DNA of 64,000 bases from DAOUBP01 sp964474695 (GTDB taxonomy: Bacteria > Chloroflexota > Anaerolineae > CG2-30-64-16): the NCBI GenBank assembly GCA_964474695.1, contig CAYYTK010000017.1, positions 1-64,000 of the forward strand, in the 5' to 3' direction. A model generated the notes under the pieces. That model made no database searches. It was not told where the DNA came from and saw nothing but the letters and a program-made list of their open reading frames with translations. A program made the position numbers and the translations under genes. Numbering within the stretch: the stretch's first letter is position 1; the number at the start of each line of letters is the position of its first letter. Below, one piece after another: positions 51,079-59,396 of this stretch.

Positions 51079-54000
51079 ATGGATGGACAAATGACGAGTA
51101 TATTCCTCTCCTATGCACGCGATGATGACGAGCCATTCGTCCGGCGGCTGTACGACGACCTGACCGAGGCCGGATTCACCGTCTGGTTCGACCGCGTCTC
51201 CATGCCGAGCCGTGCGCTCACCTTCCTGCAGGAAATCCGCGACGCCATCGCCGCTTCCAACCGCCTCCTGCTCGTGGTGGGACCGAAAGCCGTCGCCTCG
51301 GACTACGTGGCGGCTGAGTGGCGCTGCGCGCTGGAGCTGTGCCTCGCGGTCACGCCGGTGCTACGGCTGGGCGACTACAACCTGGTGCCCCCTGAGCTGT
51401 CGGTGCATCACTGCCCCGATGCCCGGCCAGAGCGCCCCTACGCCGACGCGCTAGCTGAGCTGCTGCGCGTCCTGGCCGAGCCGGTGCCGCCCCTGGCGGC
51501 GCTACACGGCGTGCCATCGTTGCCCGCGCACTTTCTGCCCCGGCCGACCGACCTGGCTTTCCTGGACGAGGCCGTGCTGGCGGACGTGCGCGGGCCGACG
51601 GTCATCACCTCGGCCAGGCAGACCACGGCGCTGCAAGGGATGGGCGGCGTGGGCAAGTCGGTATTGGCCGCGGCCTTTGCGCGGAGTTGCGGCGCGCGCC
51701 GCGCGTTCGGCGACGGCATCGTCTGGCTGACCCTGGGCCAGCAGCCCGATCTGCTGCGGGTGGCGTTGGCGCTGGCTGCGGCGCTGGGGGACGACTTGGC
51801 CGAGTACACCGACCTGCAACGCGCCCGGAACCGCTTGCCGAAGCTGCTGGACGACAAGAAGTGCCTGCTGGTGCTCGACGACGCCTGGGACGTGGCCCAC
51901 GCCGAGCTCTTCGCCAACAGCCTTGGCCCGCGCTGCCGGCTGCTGGTGACCACGCGCGACGGCGGGCTGGCGGCCGCGCTGGGCGCACAGGAGCGTCGGC
52001 TGGACGTGCTGGAGCTGGATGCGGCCTTGAGCCTATTGGCAGACTGGTCGGGCAAGGCCAGCGAAACCCTGCCGTCCGAGGCGTGCGAGGTGGCCGCCGA
52101 GTGCGGCTACCTGCCCTTTGCGCTGGCGTTGTGCGGCGCAATGGCCCGCGACGGCGCGCCTTGGGCCGACCTGCTGGACGCGCTACGTGAGGCCGATCTG
52201 GCGTTCTTGCAGGCGCAGTTCCCCAACTACCCCTACCCCGACGTGCTGCGGGCACTGAAGGTCAGTGTGGACGCTCTGGCCGCCAGCGACCCGAACTGGG
52301 CGAGGCACTACCAGGAGCTGGCCGTTTTCCCACCTGACGAGGCAGTGCCCGAAGCTGCGATCGTCCAGTTGTGGGTGCACACCAACGGCCTCAACGAACG
52401 AACCGCGCGCCAACTGCTGACGACCCTGGGCCGCAAGTCGCTGGTGCGGCTGGAGGGCCAGGCGCCGCACCGCCGCGTGGCCCTGCACGATCTGCAACAC
52501 GACTACCTGCGCGCCGCGCTGCGCGACCTGACCGGCCTGCACGCTGAGCTGCTCGCCGCGTACCGGGAGAAGTGTCCCGAAGGCTGGCACGCCGGTCCGA
52601 ACGACGGCTACTTCTTCGAACGGCTGACGTGGCACCTGGCCCTCGCCGGTCGGGCTGCTGAGCTGCGCGATCTCCTGCTCGACTACCGCTGGATTCGAGC
52701 GAAGCTGGGGGCCTCCGGGCCGGCCGCGCTGATCGCGGACTACGATGTCGCGTTCGACCTTGCCGCGCCCCGTGGGGCCGGCGATGAGACGGTGCGGCCG
52801 GTGCAGGGCGCGATCCGGCTGTCGGCGCATGTGCTGGCGCGGGATGTGGAGCAGCTGCCATCGCAGATCACCGGCCGGCTGCTGGCGCGGCGGGAGGAGG
52901 AGATAGAAAAACTGCTGCAGCAAGTGCGCGACGAGACAAAGACGCCGTGGCTGCGACCCCTGGCGCCGACCCTGGACGCCCCTGGCGGCGCGCTGGTGCG
53001 CACGCTGACCGGCCATACCAGTGGCGTCCTGGCTGTGGCGCTCACGCCAGACGGACGGCAGGCAATCTCTGCATCGGGGGACAAGACGCTTAAGGTATGG
53101 GACTTGACAAGCGGGAAGGAGTTGCGCACCCTGGCCGGTCATACCAATGACGTCACGGGCGTAGCGCTTACGCCAGACGGCCGACTGGCCATCTCCACAT
53201 CTGAGGACACGCTCAAAGTGTGGGACGTGGCAAGCAGCCAGGAATTACGCACTATAACATGCCATGACGGCTGGATCAAAGCCGTGGCATTGACACCGGA
53301 CGGTAGGTTGGCGGTCTCCGCCTCGTGGGACAGCACGCTCAAAGTGTGGGACGTGGCAAGCGGCCAGGAGTTACGCACCCTAGCCGGCCATGTCGGGACA
53401 GTCGAGGCCGTGGCGTTGACACCAGACGGCCGGTTGGCGGTCTCCGCATCGGAAGATGAAACGCTTGAGATTTGGGACGTGGCAAGCGGCCAGAGGTTGC
53501 GCACCCTGGCAGGCCACACCGGGTGGGTCTGGGGCGTGGCGATCACAGCGGATGGGCGGCTGGCCGTCTCGGCATCATGGGATAACACGCTTAAGGTGTG
53601 GGACATAGCGACCGGGAAGGAACTGCACACTCTGGTCGGTCATTCAAAGGGTGTCAAGGCCGTGACGCTCTCTCCCGATGGCCGGTTGGCCATCTCGGGC
53701 TCAGACGATAGGACGCTCAAGGTGTGGGACGTGGCCAGCGGGCAGGAGCTATGCACGCTCGCAGGCCATGCTGGTCCGATCACCGCCGTGGCAGTGACGC
53801 CGGACGGTAGGTTGGCCGTCTCTGCATCGTGGGACCAGACGCTCAGGGTGTGGGACGTGGCCAGCGGGCAGGGGCTGCGTGCCCTGACCGACCATGCCGG
53901 GGCGGTCACCACAGTGGCGCTCACATTAGATGAACGACTAGCCGTCTCGGCTTCAAGCGATATGACGCTGAAGGTCTGGGATGTGGCCAGTGGGTCAGAG

Positions 54001-55152
54001 TTGAAGACCCTAGAAGGCCATGCCGGCCAAATCACGGCCGTGGCCCTCACGCCAGACGGCCGGCTGGCCGTCTCCGCATCGAACGACCATACGCTCAAGG
54101 TGTGGGACGTGGCCAGCGGGCAAGAGTTACGCACGCTGGAGGGCCATACCGAAGGTGTTCGAGCCGTGGCCCTCACGCCAGACGGCCGGCTGGCCGTCTC
54201 CGCATCGAACGACCATACGCTCAAGGTGTGGGACGTGGCCAGCGGGCAAGAGTTACGCACGCTGGAAGGCCACAGTGGTGCAATTACCGCCATCGCACTC
54301 ACAGCAGATGGGCAGCTGGCTGTCTCCGCATCGAGTGACCATACACTCAAGGTGTGGCAGATTTCGGCGCCGCATGATCTGAACCGCGTTCGCCGATGGC
54401 AGGCCCAAGAACCTTATGCGGACGTGGCCACAGGGATGGAAATGCACACCCTGGACGGCCATAGTTGGTGGGTCGAAGCCGTGGCACTCACAGCAGACGG
54501 CCGCCTAGTCGTCTCCGCATCGTTCGATGAAACGCTTAAGGTATGGGATTTGGCGAGCGGCCAGGAGCTACGCACCCTGGCCAGCTATGCCTATGGGGCA
54601 ACCTCCGTTGCACTCACACCGGATGGCAGGTCGATCATCTCCGCATCGAACGACCATACGCTTAAGGTGTGGGACGTAGCGAGTGGAACGGCGCTACGGA
54701 CTCTGGCAGGTCGTGCCAATGGAGTCCGAGCGGTGGCGATCACACCGGACGGCCGACTGGCCATCTCCGCATTGCAAGACAAAACGCTCAAGGTGTGGGA
54801 CGTGGCCAGCGGGAATATGCGCGCATCGTATATAAGCGAAGGGCTGGCCACGTGTTGCCCGTCGAGTGGAGCCGACGGACTCTTGCTGATGGGCGACGCA
54901 AGCGGGCGCGTACACTTTCTGCGCTTGGAGAACGTGGCCTTCGGGCCGACAATCATCACTGCGTGGCAAGCACCTGCGGCTCTCGATGTGGCCTTCGGCT
55001 GCACCCACTGCCGCACCTGGTCCGAGGTCCCCGCGTCGACGCTGGGCACGGAACTGCCCTGCCCCCGCTGCGGCAAGCCGGTCAAGCTCAACCCATTCGT
55101 GATCGAGGCGGACTGGCGGCCGGTGGCGGCCGCGTGGCGAGGTGAACGTTAA
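51079..55152 (+). CDS. TIR - NB-ARC - WD40 (14 blades) - zinc ribbon STAND protein
   Basis: About 1357 aa; starts GTG 51073, ATG 51079 and ATG 51091 (MTSIFLSYARDDDEPFVRRL) are in frame, RBS weak. Residues about 1-135: TIR domain with Glu in SDYVAAEWRCALELC. NB-ARC ATPase: Walker A GMGGVGKS near 188-195, Walker B CLLVLDDAWD near 263, and LLVTTRDGGLAA. From 53000 on, 14 WD40 blades = two seven-bladed propellers with highly similar sequence. The tail (FGCTHCRTW ... LPCPRCGKPV) is a zinc ribbon. In such sensors ligand binding by WD40 opens the NB-ARC switch and activates TIR, like Avs/apoptosome-type systems. Confidence 0.88.
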   Translation: MDGQMTSIFLSYARDDDEPFVRRLYDDLTEAGFTVWFDRVSMPSRALTFLQEIRDAIAASNRLLLVVGPKAVASDYVAAEWRCALELCLAVTPVLRLGDYNLVPPELSVHHCPDARPERPYADALAELLRVLAEPVPPLAALHGVPSLPAHFLPRPTDLAFLDEAVLADVRGPTVITSARQTTALQGMGGVGKSVLAAAFARSCGARRAFGDGIVWLTLGQQPDLLRVALALAAALGDDLAEYTDLQRARNRLPKLLDDKKCLLVLDDAWDVAHAELFANSLGPRCRLLVTTRDGGLAAALGAQERRLDVLELDAALSLLADWSGKASETLPSEACEVAAECGYLPFALALCGAMARDGAPWADLLDALREADLAFLQAQFPNYPYPDVLRALKVSVDALAASDPNWARHYQELAVFPPDEAVPEAAIVQLWVHTNGLNERTARQLLTTLGRKSLVRLEGQAPHRRVALHDLQHDYLRAALRDLTGLHAELLAAYREKCPEGWHAGPNDGYFFERLTWHLALAGRAAELRDLLLDYRWIRAKLGASGPAALIADYDVAFDLAAPRGAGDETVRPVQGAIRLSAHVLARDVEQLPSQITGRLLARREEEIEKLLQQVRDETKTPWLRPLAPTLDAPGGALVRTLTGHTSGVLAVALTPDGRQAISASGDKTLKVWDLTSGKELRTLAGHTNDVTGVALTPDGRLAISTSEDTLKVWDVASSQELRTITCHDGWIKAVALTPDGRLAVSASWDSTLKVWDVASGQELRTLAGHVGTVEAVALTPDGRLAVSASEDETLEIWDVASGQRLRTLAGHTGWVWGVAITADGRLAVSASWDNTLKVWDIATGKELHTLVGHSKGVKAVTLSPDGRLAISGSDDRTLKVWDVASGQELCTLAGHAGPITAVAVTPDGRLAVSASWDQTLRVWDVASGQGLRALTDHAGAVTTVALTLDERLAVSASSDMTLKVWDVASGSELKTLEGHAGQITAVALTPDGRLAVSASNDHTLKVWDVASGQELRTLEGHTEGVRAVALTPDGRLAVSASNDHTLKVWDVASGQELRTLEGHSGAITAIALTADGQLAVSASSDHTLKVWQISAPHDLNRVRRWQAQEPYADVATGMEMHTLDGHSWWVEAVALTADGRLVVSASFDETLKVWDLASGQELRTLASYAYGATSVALTPDGRSIISASNDHTLKVWDVASGTALRTLAGRANGVRAVAITPDGRLAISALQDKTLKVWDVASGNMRASYISEGLATCCPSSGADGLLLMGDASGRVHFLRLENVAFGPTIITAWQAPAALDVAFGCTHCRTWSEVPASTLGTELPCPRCGKPVKLNPFVIEADWRPVAAAWRGER
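54037..54266 (+). repeat. Perfect 104-bp tandem duplication of a WD40 blade (period 126 bp)
   Basis: 54037-54140 and 54163-54266 are identical over 104 bp; 126 bp equals one 42-residue blade. Synonymous sites are also conserved, so the copying event is recent or kept by gene conversion. Confidence 0.85.
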
Positions 55153-55195
55153 TCTCAGGTCTTTCCACGCAGGAGCAGGACAAAAACCCTGGCTT

Positions 55196-55224
55196 TTGAC
55201 GCTGATGGAGCCATACGGTATAAT
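55196..55224 (+). promoter_or_regulatory. Near-consensus promoter of the nuclease/HerA cassette
   Basis: TTGACG at 55196-55201, 17-bp spacer, TATAAT at 55219-55224; transcription would begin about 55231, 83 nt before the ATG at 55314. It is the best promoter of the right part of the window and gives the following four genes independent expression. Confidence 0.75.
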
Positions 55225-55313
55225 CTTGACCTGACCTTTGTAATTGTATTCTGCCTCCGGCTTGTCCCGAGAGTCCTGGCAACCTCGATATATAGCAGGC
55301 ATAAGAGGGCCCG

Positions 55314-55958
55314 ATGATGAGCAGTGGTGATGTTGTCGAGTATAGCCGCAAGGTGGGCCGCATCGTGTACGATAGCTACGGCAAAGCACCTAAGGACGGC
55401 GGCTGGTCCTTTAGTGCCGACGGTACGCTGGAAGAAAACGTATACAAGGTCGAAATCACGCCGAACGGCGATATCTTTGGCCGCCACGGGGACCTTAAGG
55501 ACTATACTAAAGCTATCGGCCTTTCCGGTCAGCGAGCCGAAGGCATCGCGAACCTCGAATCCCATCACCTTATTCCGGCGGAGATACTCGAACAGATAGG
55601 GATCGCCAAAGAAGACGGTATCGCTGTTGCTGTAGACTCCGTCGGCCATATGAAAGATATCCACGGTAACGGTGGCCTGGTTAAGGGTCTTCTCTTCACT
55701 GACATCGACCAACTCAAAAACTACTACAAGGAAACTTACGCCAGCCTGGGAGCACCCGAGTGGGCTGACAAGGTGGACGAGTACATCGAGGCCAACCGCG
55801 ACACGTTTACGAAAGGCCTGGCTGCGATCGCCGATCAACTGGAAGCTGGCCAGCCGGACCCACTGGCCGAACCCGCCATGGATGAAGTACAGGATGCTTC
55901 CGATGCCTTGGAAGCAGGCGGCGATGCAGTGAAGGACGTTGGCACTGATAAAGTATGA
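55314..55958 (+). CDS. HNH/AHH-like nuclease, effector candidate of the cassette
   Basis: 214 aa, ATG at 55314 after AGAGGG. NLESHHLIPAEILEQIGI with His84-His85, followed by GHMKDIHGN (His112, His117), fits the LHH/AHH branch of the HNH/endonuclease VII superfamily, known from toxin C-termini where it cuts DNA or RNA. The N-terminal strands (GRIVYDSYGKAPKDGGWSF ...) may be a substrate or inhibitor platform. The acidic C-terminal helices (about 180-214) could be for partner binding. Next gene is a membrane protein and the cassette ends in HerA. Identification is by motif only; a true catalytic role is inferred. Confidence 0.6.
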   Translation: MMSSGDVVEYSRKVGRIVYDSYGKAPKDGGWSFSADGTLEENVYKVEITPNGDIFGRHGDLKDYTKAIGLSGQRAEGIANLESHHLIPAEILEQIGIAKEDGIAVAVDSVGHMKDIHGNGGLVKGLLFTDIDQLKNYYKETYASLGAPEWADKVDEYIEANRDTFTKGLAAIADQLEAGQPDPLAEPAMDEVQDASDALEAGGDAVKDVGTDKV

Positions 55959-55982
55959 TATTTGACCCCGAGGGAGTTTGAC

Positions 55983-56429
55983 GTGGAAAAACGACCACCC
56001 ATCTTCTCACTACTCCTATTCCTGGAGGAGTTCGCTATGTGGCAGCCAGGAACCATAAACACCATCGTCGAGCGCTTTCTCCAGCTGGCGCTTAAGTCGA
56101 CACCGGACGTTTCCCAATGGTTGACCCTGCTTAATCCGGGCCTATCTATCCTCCTGTTTCTGGTCACAGTGGGGGCGACAGTTGGGTATGTGCACTCGCT
56201 GCTCTACAACTCCATCAGCCCCGGCCTGATTCTCTTCATGAACCGACACTCTATCATCCGCTTCATCCTGGCCGGCCTGGTCGCTTTCTGGCTCTTGCGC
56301 CAGCTGATGGCGACGCTTTCGGGCGACGTGGGCAGCCTGATGGACCTGTATATCGACAAGTCCTTCTGGACAATGCTCTTCGTGGGGATTGCGGCATACA
56401 AGTTCGTGTCCCCATCTCGCCAGGATTAG
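55983..56429 (+). CDS. Membrane protein of the cassette, three to four TM helices
   Basis: 148 aa from the GTG at 55983 (GGGAG 7 bases upstream; TTG at 55962 also in frame). Hydrophobic stretches at about residues 5-20, 45-75 (NPGLSILLFLVTVGATVGYV), 85-110 (IIRFILAGLVAFWLLRQL) and 127-143. No family recognised. It lies 24 bp after the nuclease gene and 12 bp before the next, so one transcript is likely. It could anchor or form a pore for the effector. Confidence 0.6.
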   Translation: MEKRPPIFSLLLFLEEFAMWQPGTINTIVERFLQLALKSTPDVSQWLTLLNPGLSILLFLVTVGATVGYVHSLLYNSISPGLILFMNRHSIIRFILAGLVAFWLLRQLMATLSGDVGSLMDLYIDKSFWTMLFVGIAAYKFVSPSRQD

Positions 56430-56441
56430 GAGGTAGGTGCC

Positions 56442-57239
56442 ATGACACGTCTGGTGCTGATTCATGATGAGATGGGGAGAAACTACCGACTGGTGACCGG
56501 AGAAAGCCGTATCGGGATATGGCTAAAGCGCACAGTTGAGCGGCGCAACACCGGCTACAGCAAGATCCTCGATATAGTACTGCCCATCCGCCAGAGCGAG
56601 ACCTTGGCCCTGGGCCAGATCGATGCCAGCCTGACGCTGCAGATCGACTGCCGCGATGGCAGCCTGGAGCGGACCCTCAACGACCGCCAACGTGAGTCGC
56701 TGGAGACCCTGGTTAACAACGGAGCCAGCAGCATCAAGGCGCATATTGAGACGGTAGTCAGCCACGTCAAGATGCGCGCCGCCGTCCCTGGCGTCACCCC
56801 ACTCGACCTGAATCGGGCGCTCAGCCTCATCTATCCTCACATCATCGCAAGGACCAGGGATGTGTTAGGGCTGGCAACCGAGGAGCCGAACCTGCCTTTC
56901 TTGTCCGTTCGCCTGGGCGACACGCTTAATCTCTCCCGATTCGTCGATCGCCTCATCGAACAGGATCTGAAAGATCGCACGACGCTAATCGAGAAGATCG
57001 CAACGCCAGAACTCACAACAGCCTATCCGCCGGAGGAGGAGCTGCGCATCCGCCGGGAGCACTACGAACTCATAATGCAGCAGTGGCCCCTCTCCCTTGC
57101 GCCCGTGATCAGCGACCCAAGTGCCCTGCTGCCGGTTGTTGACGAGTACGCTGACGGGCTCATCCAGGACCTGCATGTTGCAGAACCGCCTGCCCCTGGC
57201 TTATTCGGCCGTCTTTTAGGCGGGGGACGTCAGAGATGA
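56442..57239 (+). CDS. Unknown protein of the cassette, 265 aa
   Basis: ATG at 56442 after AGGAGG. Mixed alpha/beta; begins MTRLVLIHDEMGRNYRLVTG, with a possible FHA-like or beta-sandwich start (YRLVTGESRIGIWLKRTVER), then helices (QRESLETLVNNGASSIKAHI). Its stop overlaps the HerA start by 4 bp (57236-57239), a coupled pair. I do not recognise a family. It may be an adaptor loading the HerA ring. Confidence 0.6.
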   Translation: MTRLVLIHDEMGRNYRLVTGESRIGIWLKRTVERRNTGYSKILDIVLPIRQSETLALGQIDASLTLQIDCRDGSLERTLNDRQRESLETLVNNGASSIKAHIETVVSHVKMRAAVPGVTPLDLNRALSLIYPHIIARTRDVLGLATEEPNLPFLSVRLGDTLNLSRFVDRLIEQDLKDRTTLIEKIATPELTTAYPPEEELRIRREHYELIMQQWPLSLAPVISDPSALLPVVDEYADGLIQDLHVAEPPAPGLFGRLLGGGRQR

Positions 57240-59041
57240 GACTCGCGTTTGCGCGCGAGTTGCGAATCACGGGCACCGAAATCCCTGAAGAACTTCAGGT
57301 CGCGGCACGCTCGATAGCTGGTCGCAACGCGCGGCTGCTCATTGCGAACGATGGGACACGATGCTGGTTGCTGAGTTGGGAGGGCGATCAACTTTACTCC
57401 TCCTACGTTATCCAGGCTGCATCAGTTGAACCCCGACAGGAACCCCAGTTCAATTCTCGCTATTGGGTTCGCCGGCCTCCCGAGCGATCAGGTCATAGTT
57501 TCCGTATCGGCGGCGTTGAGGTGGATTCCATTTTGACGTTGCCATGGGAGGAATTGTTACGCCGCAATGACACCTTTGGTGTTCTGGTACGCGCCACCAA
57601 CACCCGACAGGTACCGATTAGCGACCGCGGCGGAATCGTGGAACTGGAGATCGCAACAGATAATCAGGCGGTAGCCGAGCAGATGTGCGTCTGGTTCGGC
57701 GGCTTCATCTCCGAACGTCCCGTCAGCACCTATGCCTACACGCACGAGTTGGTCTACTTCTTTCGCCCGCCGGTGCAGTCAGCCGCCTATTTTCCTGATG
57801 GCGTCCTGGTCACAACGCCTGACCTGCTGCAGAGACTGAGGGTTGAGCCTGATCTGTTGACCCGTCATATCCTCATTTGCGGCCGGGCCGGATCCGGGAA
57901 GACCAACACAAGCAAGCTGTTGCTGACTCGTCTATGTGAGACGAACCGCCCCAGGGGCATCCTCATCCTGGACCCTCACGGCGAGTACGGCGATGTAGCC
58001 GCGCGGCATCCCAAGTGGAGCCTACAATGTATCGCAGCGGGGCGCGAAGGGAAGCAATTGGGCCGACTGAACATCAACCCCTTCCTCCCTGCGCCTGCGC
58101 AAAACCTAGAAGCACATCTCGACACGCTTAGCACCGTATTCGCAATCTCTGCCTTTCGGGGCGGTGGGACGAATCTCCCCAGCTACATGCATCAGTTGCT
58201 CCGCCTGTTTGTAGCCGACATGTGGCGCAAACAGAATAGCTGGCCAGAGAAATCTCCGCTAAACCGCGCGCAACGTCGCGAAGTGCTGAGCAAGACGGGC
58301 CAAGAGGTCCGCGCAGCCCAATTCCTGGCCTCTCCCCGCGAAGGTCCTTCGACGCTGGACCAGTTGTGTGACTTTTGGGACGAACACCGCCAGGCTATTC
58401 TGACCGAGATGACGGGCGGGCAGACAGGCAGCCAGAGGGCTGACCTTGAGGCGGTCATCACCGCCCGCCTGAACGAGATCGAGATGAGCCTGCTGCGCCA
58501 CTTCGACTACTCGACCCAGGGCCGGAGCCTGGCTGCGCTCCTTCATACGCCCGCAGTGATCTCTCTGGAAGGCGCCTCTGAGGCAGATGTCGGCCTGCTG
58601 GTCTCGTTGCTCATGATGGGCGTGGCGGAGGCTGCACTGGTCGCACCGCGCCAGGACTGCCTAGAAACGGTACTGGTCATCGAGGAGGCGCACCGTGTAA
58701 TGCAGCGGCCCGGCCCCGAGTCGGCTGAGTTCCAAAGTGCGAAGCAGCGTCTGACCAGCACGTTTCAGCGGGCTTTCCGTGAGTTGCGGTCGCGCGGCGT
58801 GGGCCTGTTTGTCATCGACCAGAGTCCATACACCTTGATCGACGAAGCATTCGCCAATACCGGCGTCAAGATCGCTCACCACCTGCAGTTACCGGAGGAT
58901 CAAGAACGGATCAAGAAGGTATTCCAGGTGGATGGAGTTGATCTGGCATCGTTCGAACGCGGGGAGTGCCTTGTGAAAGTTGAGGGTAATCCTGCTTATC
59001 GGACTAAGATGCCGCTTTGGGACGAAGCTGCCGTGAGATAA
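57236..59041 (+). CDS. herA: HerA-like hexameric ATPase
   Basis: 601 aa. Walker A ICGRAGSGKTNTSKLL near residues 214-228, Walker B ETVLVIEEAHRVMQ near 477-490, with the ILDPHGEYGDVA motif typical for HerA/FtsK-type proteins and the downstream FQRAFRELRSRGVGLFVIDQ segment near the C-terminus. The N-terminal 200 residues form a beta-barrel-like HAS region. HerA forms hexameric rings that translocate DNA, usually with a nuclease. Here no NurA follows, but a HHLIP-type nuclease lies upstream. Start at ATG 57236 overlapping the previous stop. Confidence 0.85.
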   Translation: MRLAFARELRITGTEIPEELQVAARSIAGRNARLLIANDGTRCWLLSWEGDQLYSSYVIQAASVEPRQEPQFNSRYWVRRPPERSGHSFRIGGVEVDSILTLPWEELLRRNDTFGVLVRATNTRQVPISDRGGIVELEIATDNQAVAEQMCVWFGGFISERPVSTYAYTHELVYFFRPPVQSAAYFPDGVLVTTPDLLQRLRVEPDLLTRHILICGRAGSGKTNTSKLLLTRLCETNRPRGILILDPHGEYGDVAARHPKWSLQCIAAGREGKQLGRLNINPFLPAPAQNLEAHLDTLSTVFAISAFRGGGTNLPSYMHQLLRLFVADMWRKQNSWPEKSPLNRAQRREVLSKTGQEVRAAQFLASPREGPSTLDQLCDFWDEHRQAILTEMTGGQTGSQRADLEAVITARLNEIEMSLLRHFDYSTQGRSLAALLHTPAVISLEGASEADVGLLVSLLMMGVAEAALVAPRQDCLETVLVIEEAHRVMQRPGPESAEFQSAKQRLTSTFQRAFRELRSRGVGLFVIDQSPYTLIDEAFANTGVKIAHHLQLPEDQERIKKVFQVDGVDLASFERGECLVKVEGNPAYRTKMPLWDEAAVR

Positions 59042-59176
59042 GAGAGTGCGCGGCCACATCATTGACGCCGATCGCTTAGCTGGAAGGATGTCACATTCGT
59101 GCCGGACACCCGTCGTCCCCGCACGGAGTAACTCTGCATATACAGGCTTGATCGCCTGATGCAGACGCCGTCTTGT

Positions 59177-59222
59177 GAGAGCCATCCCGAATGCCGCCAA
59201 GCAATTCGTTGGGATGGCTCTC
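59177..59222. terminator. Long hairpin between convergent genes
   Basis: 12-bp perfect stem GAGAGCCATCCC (59177-59188) / GGGATGGCTCTC (59211-59222). It lies in the 355-bp gap 59042-59396 between the HerA gene and the convergent recombinase gene; no T-run follows, so it may act bidirectionally or be a repeat. Nothing else is seen in the gap. Confidence 0.5.
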
Positions 59223-59396
59223 GTCGTTTAAGCGCCACGGCGTCCGCACCTTGTTTGCTAAGGTGCAATTCAGTTGTCTGTTGCCATCTTACTTACTTTC
59301 GTGTAGGTTGTCAAATCACCTGTTTCCGCGCTTTTCCTCTCCTTCCCCCTTCGGCAGGCTTTGTTACCCCGGCCAGCCGGGCACGTAATTCATCCA

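Noticed and set aside
53000..54850. Mobile or tandem DNA repeat
   Set aside because: The 126-bp periodicity is explained by WD40 blades of one reading frame; only the perfect 104-bp duplication is kept as a separate feature.
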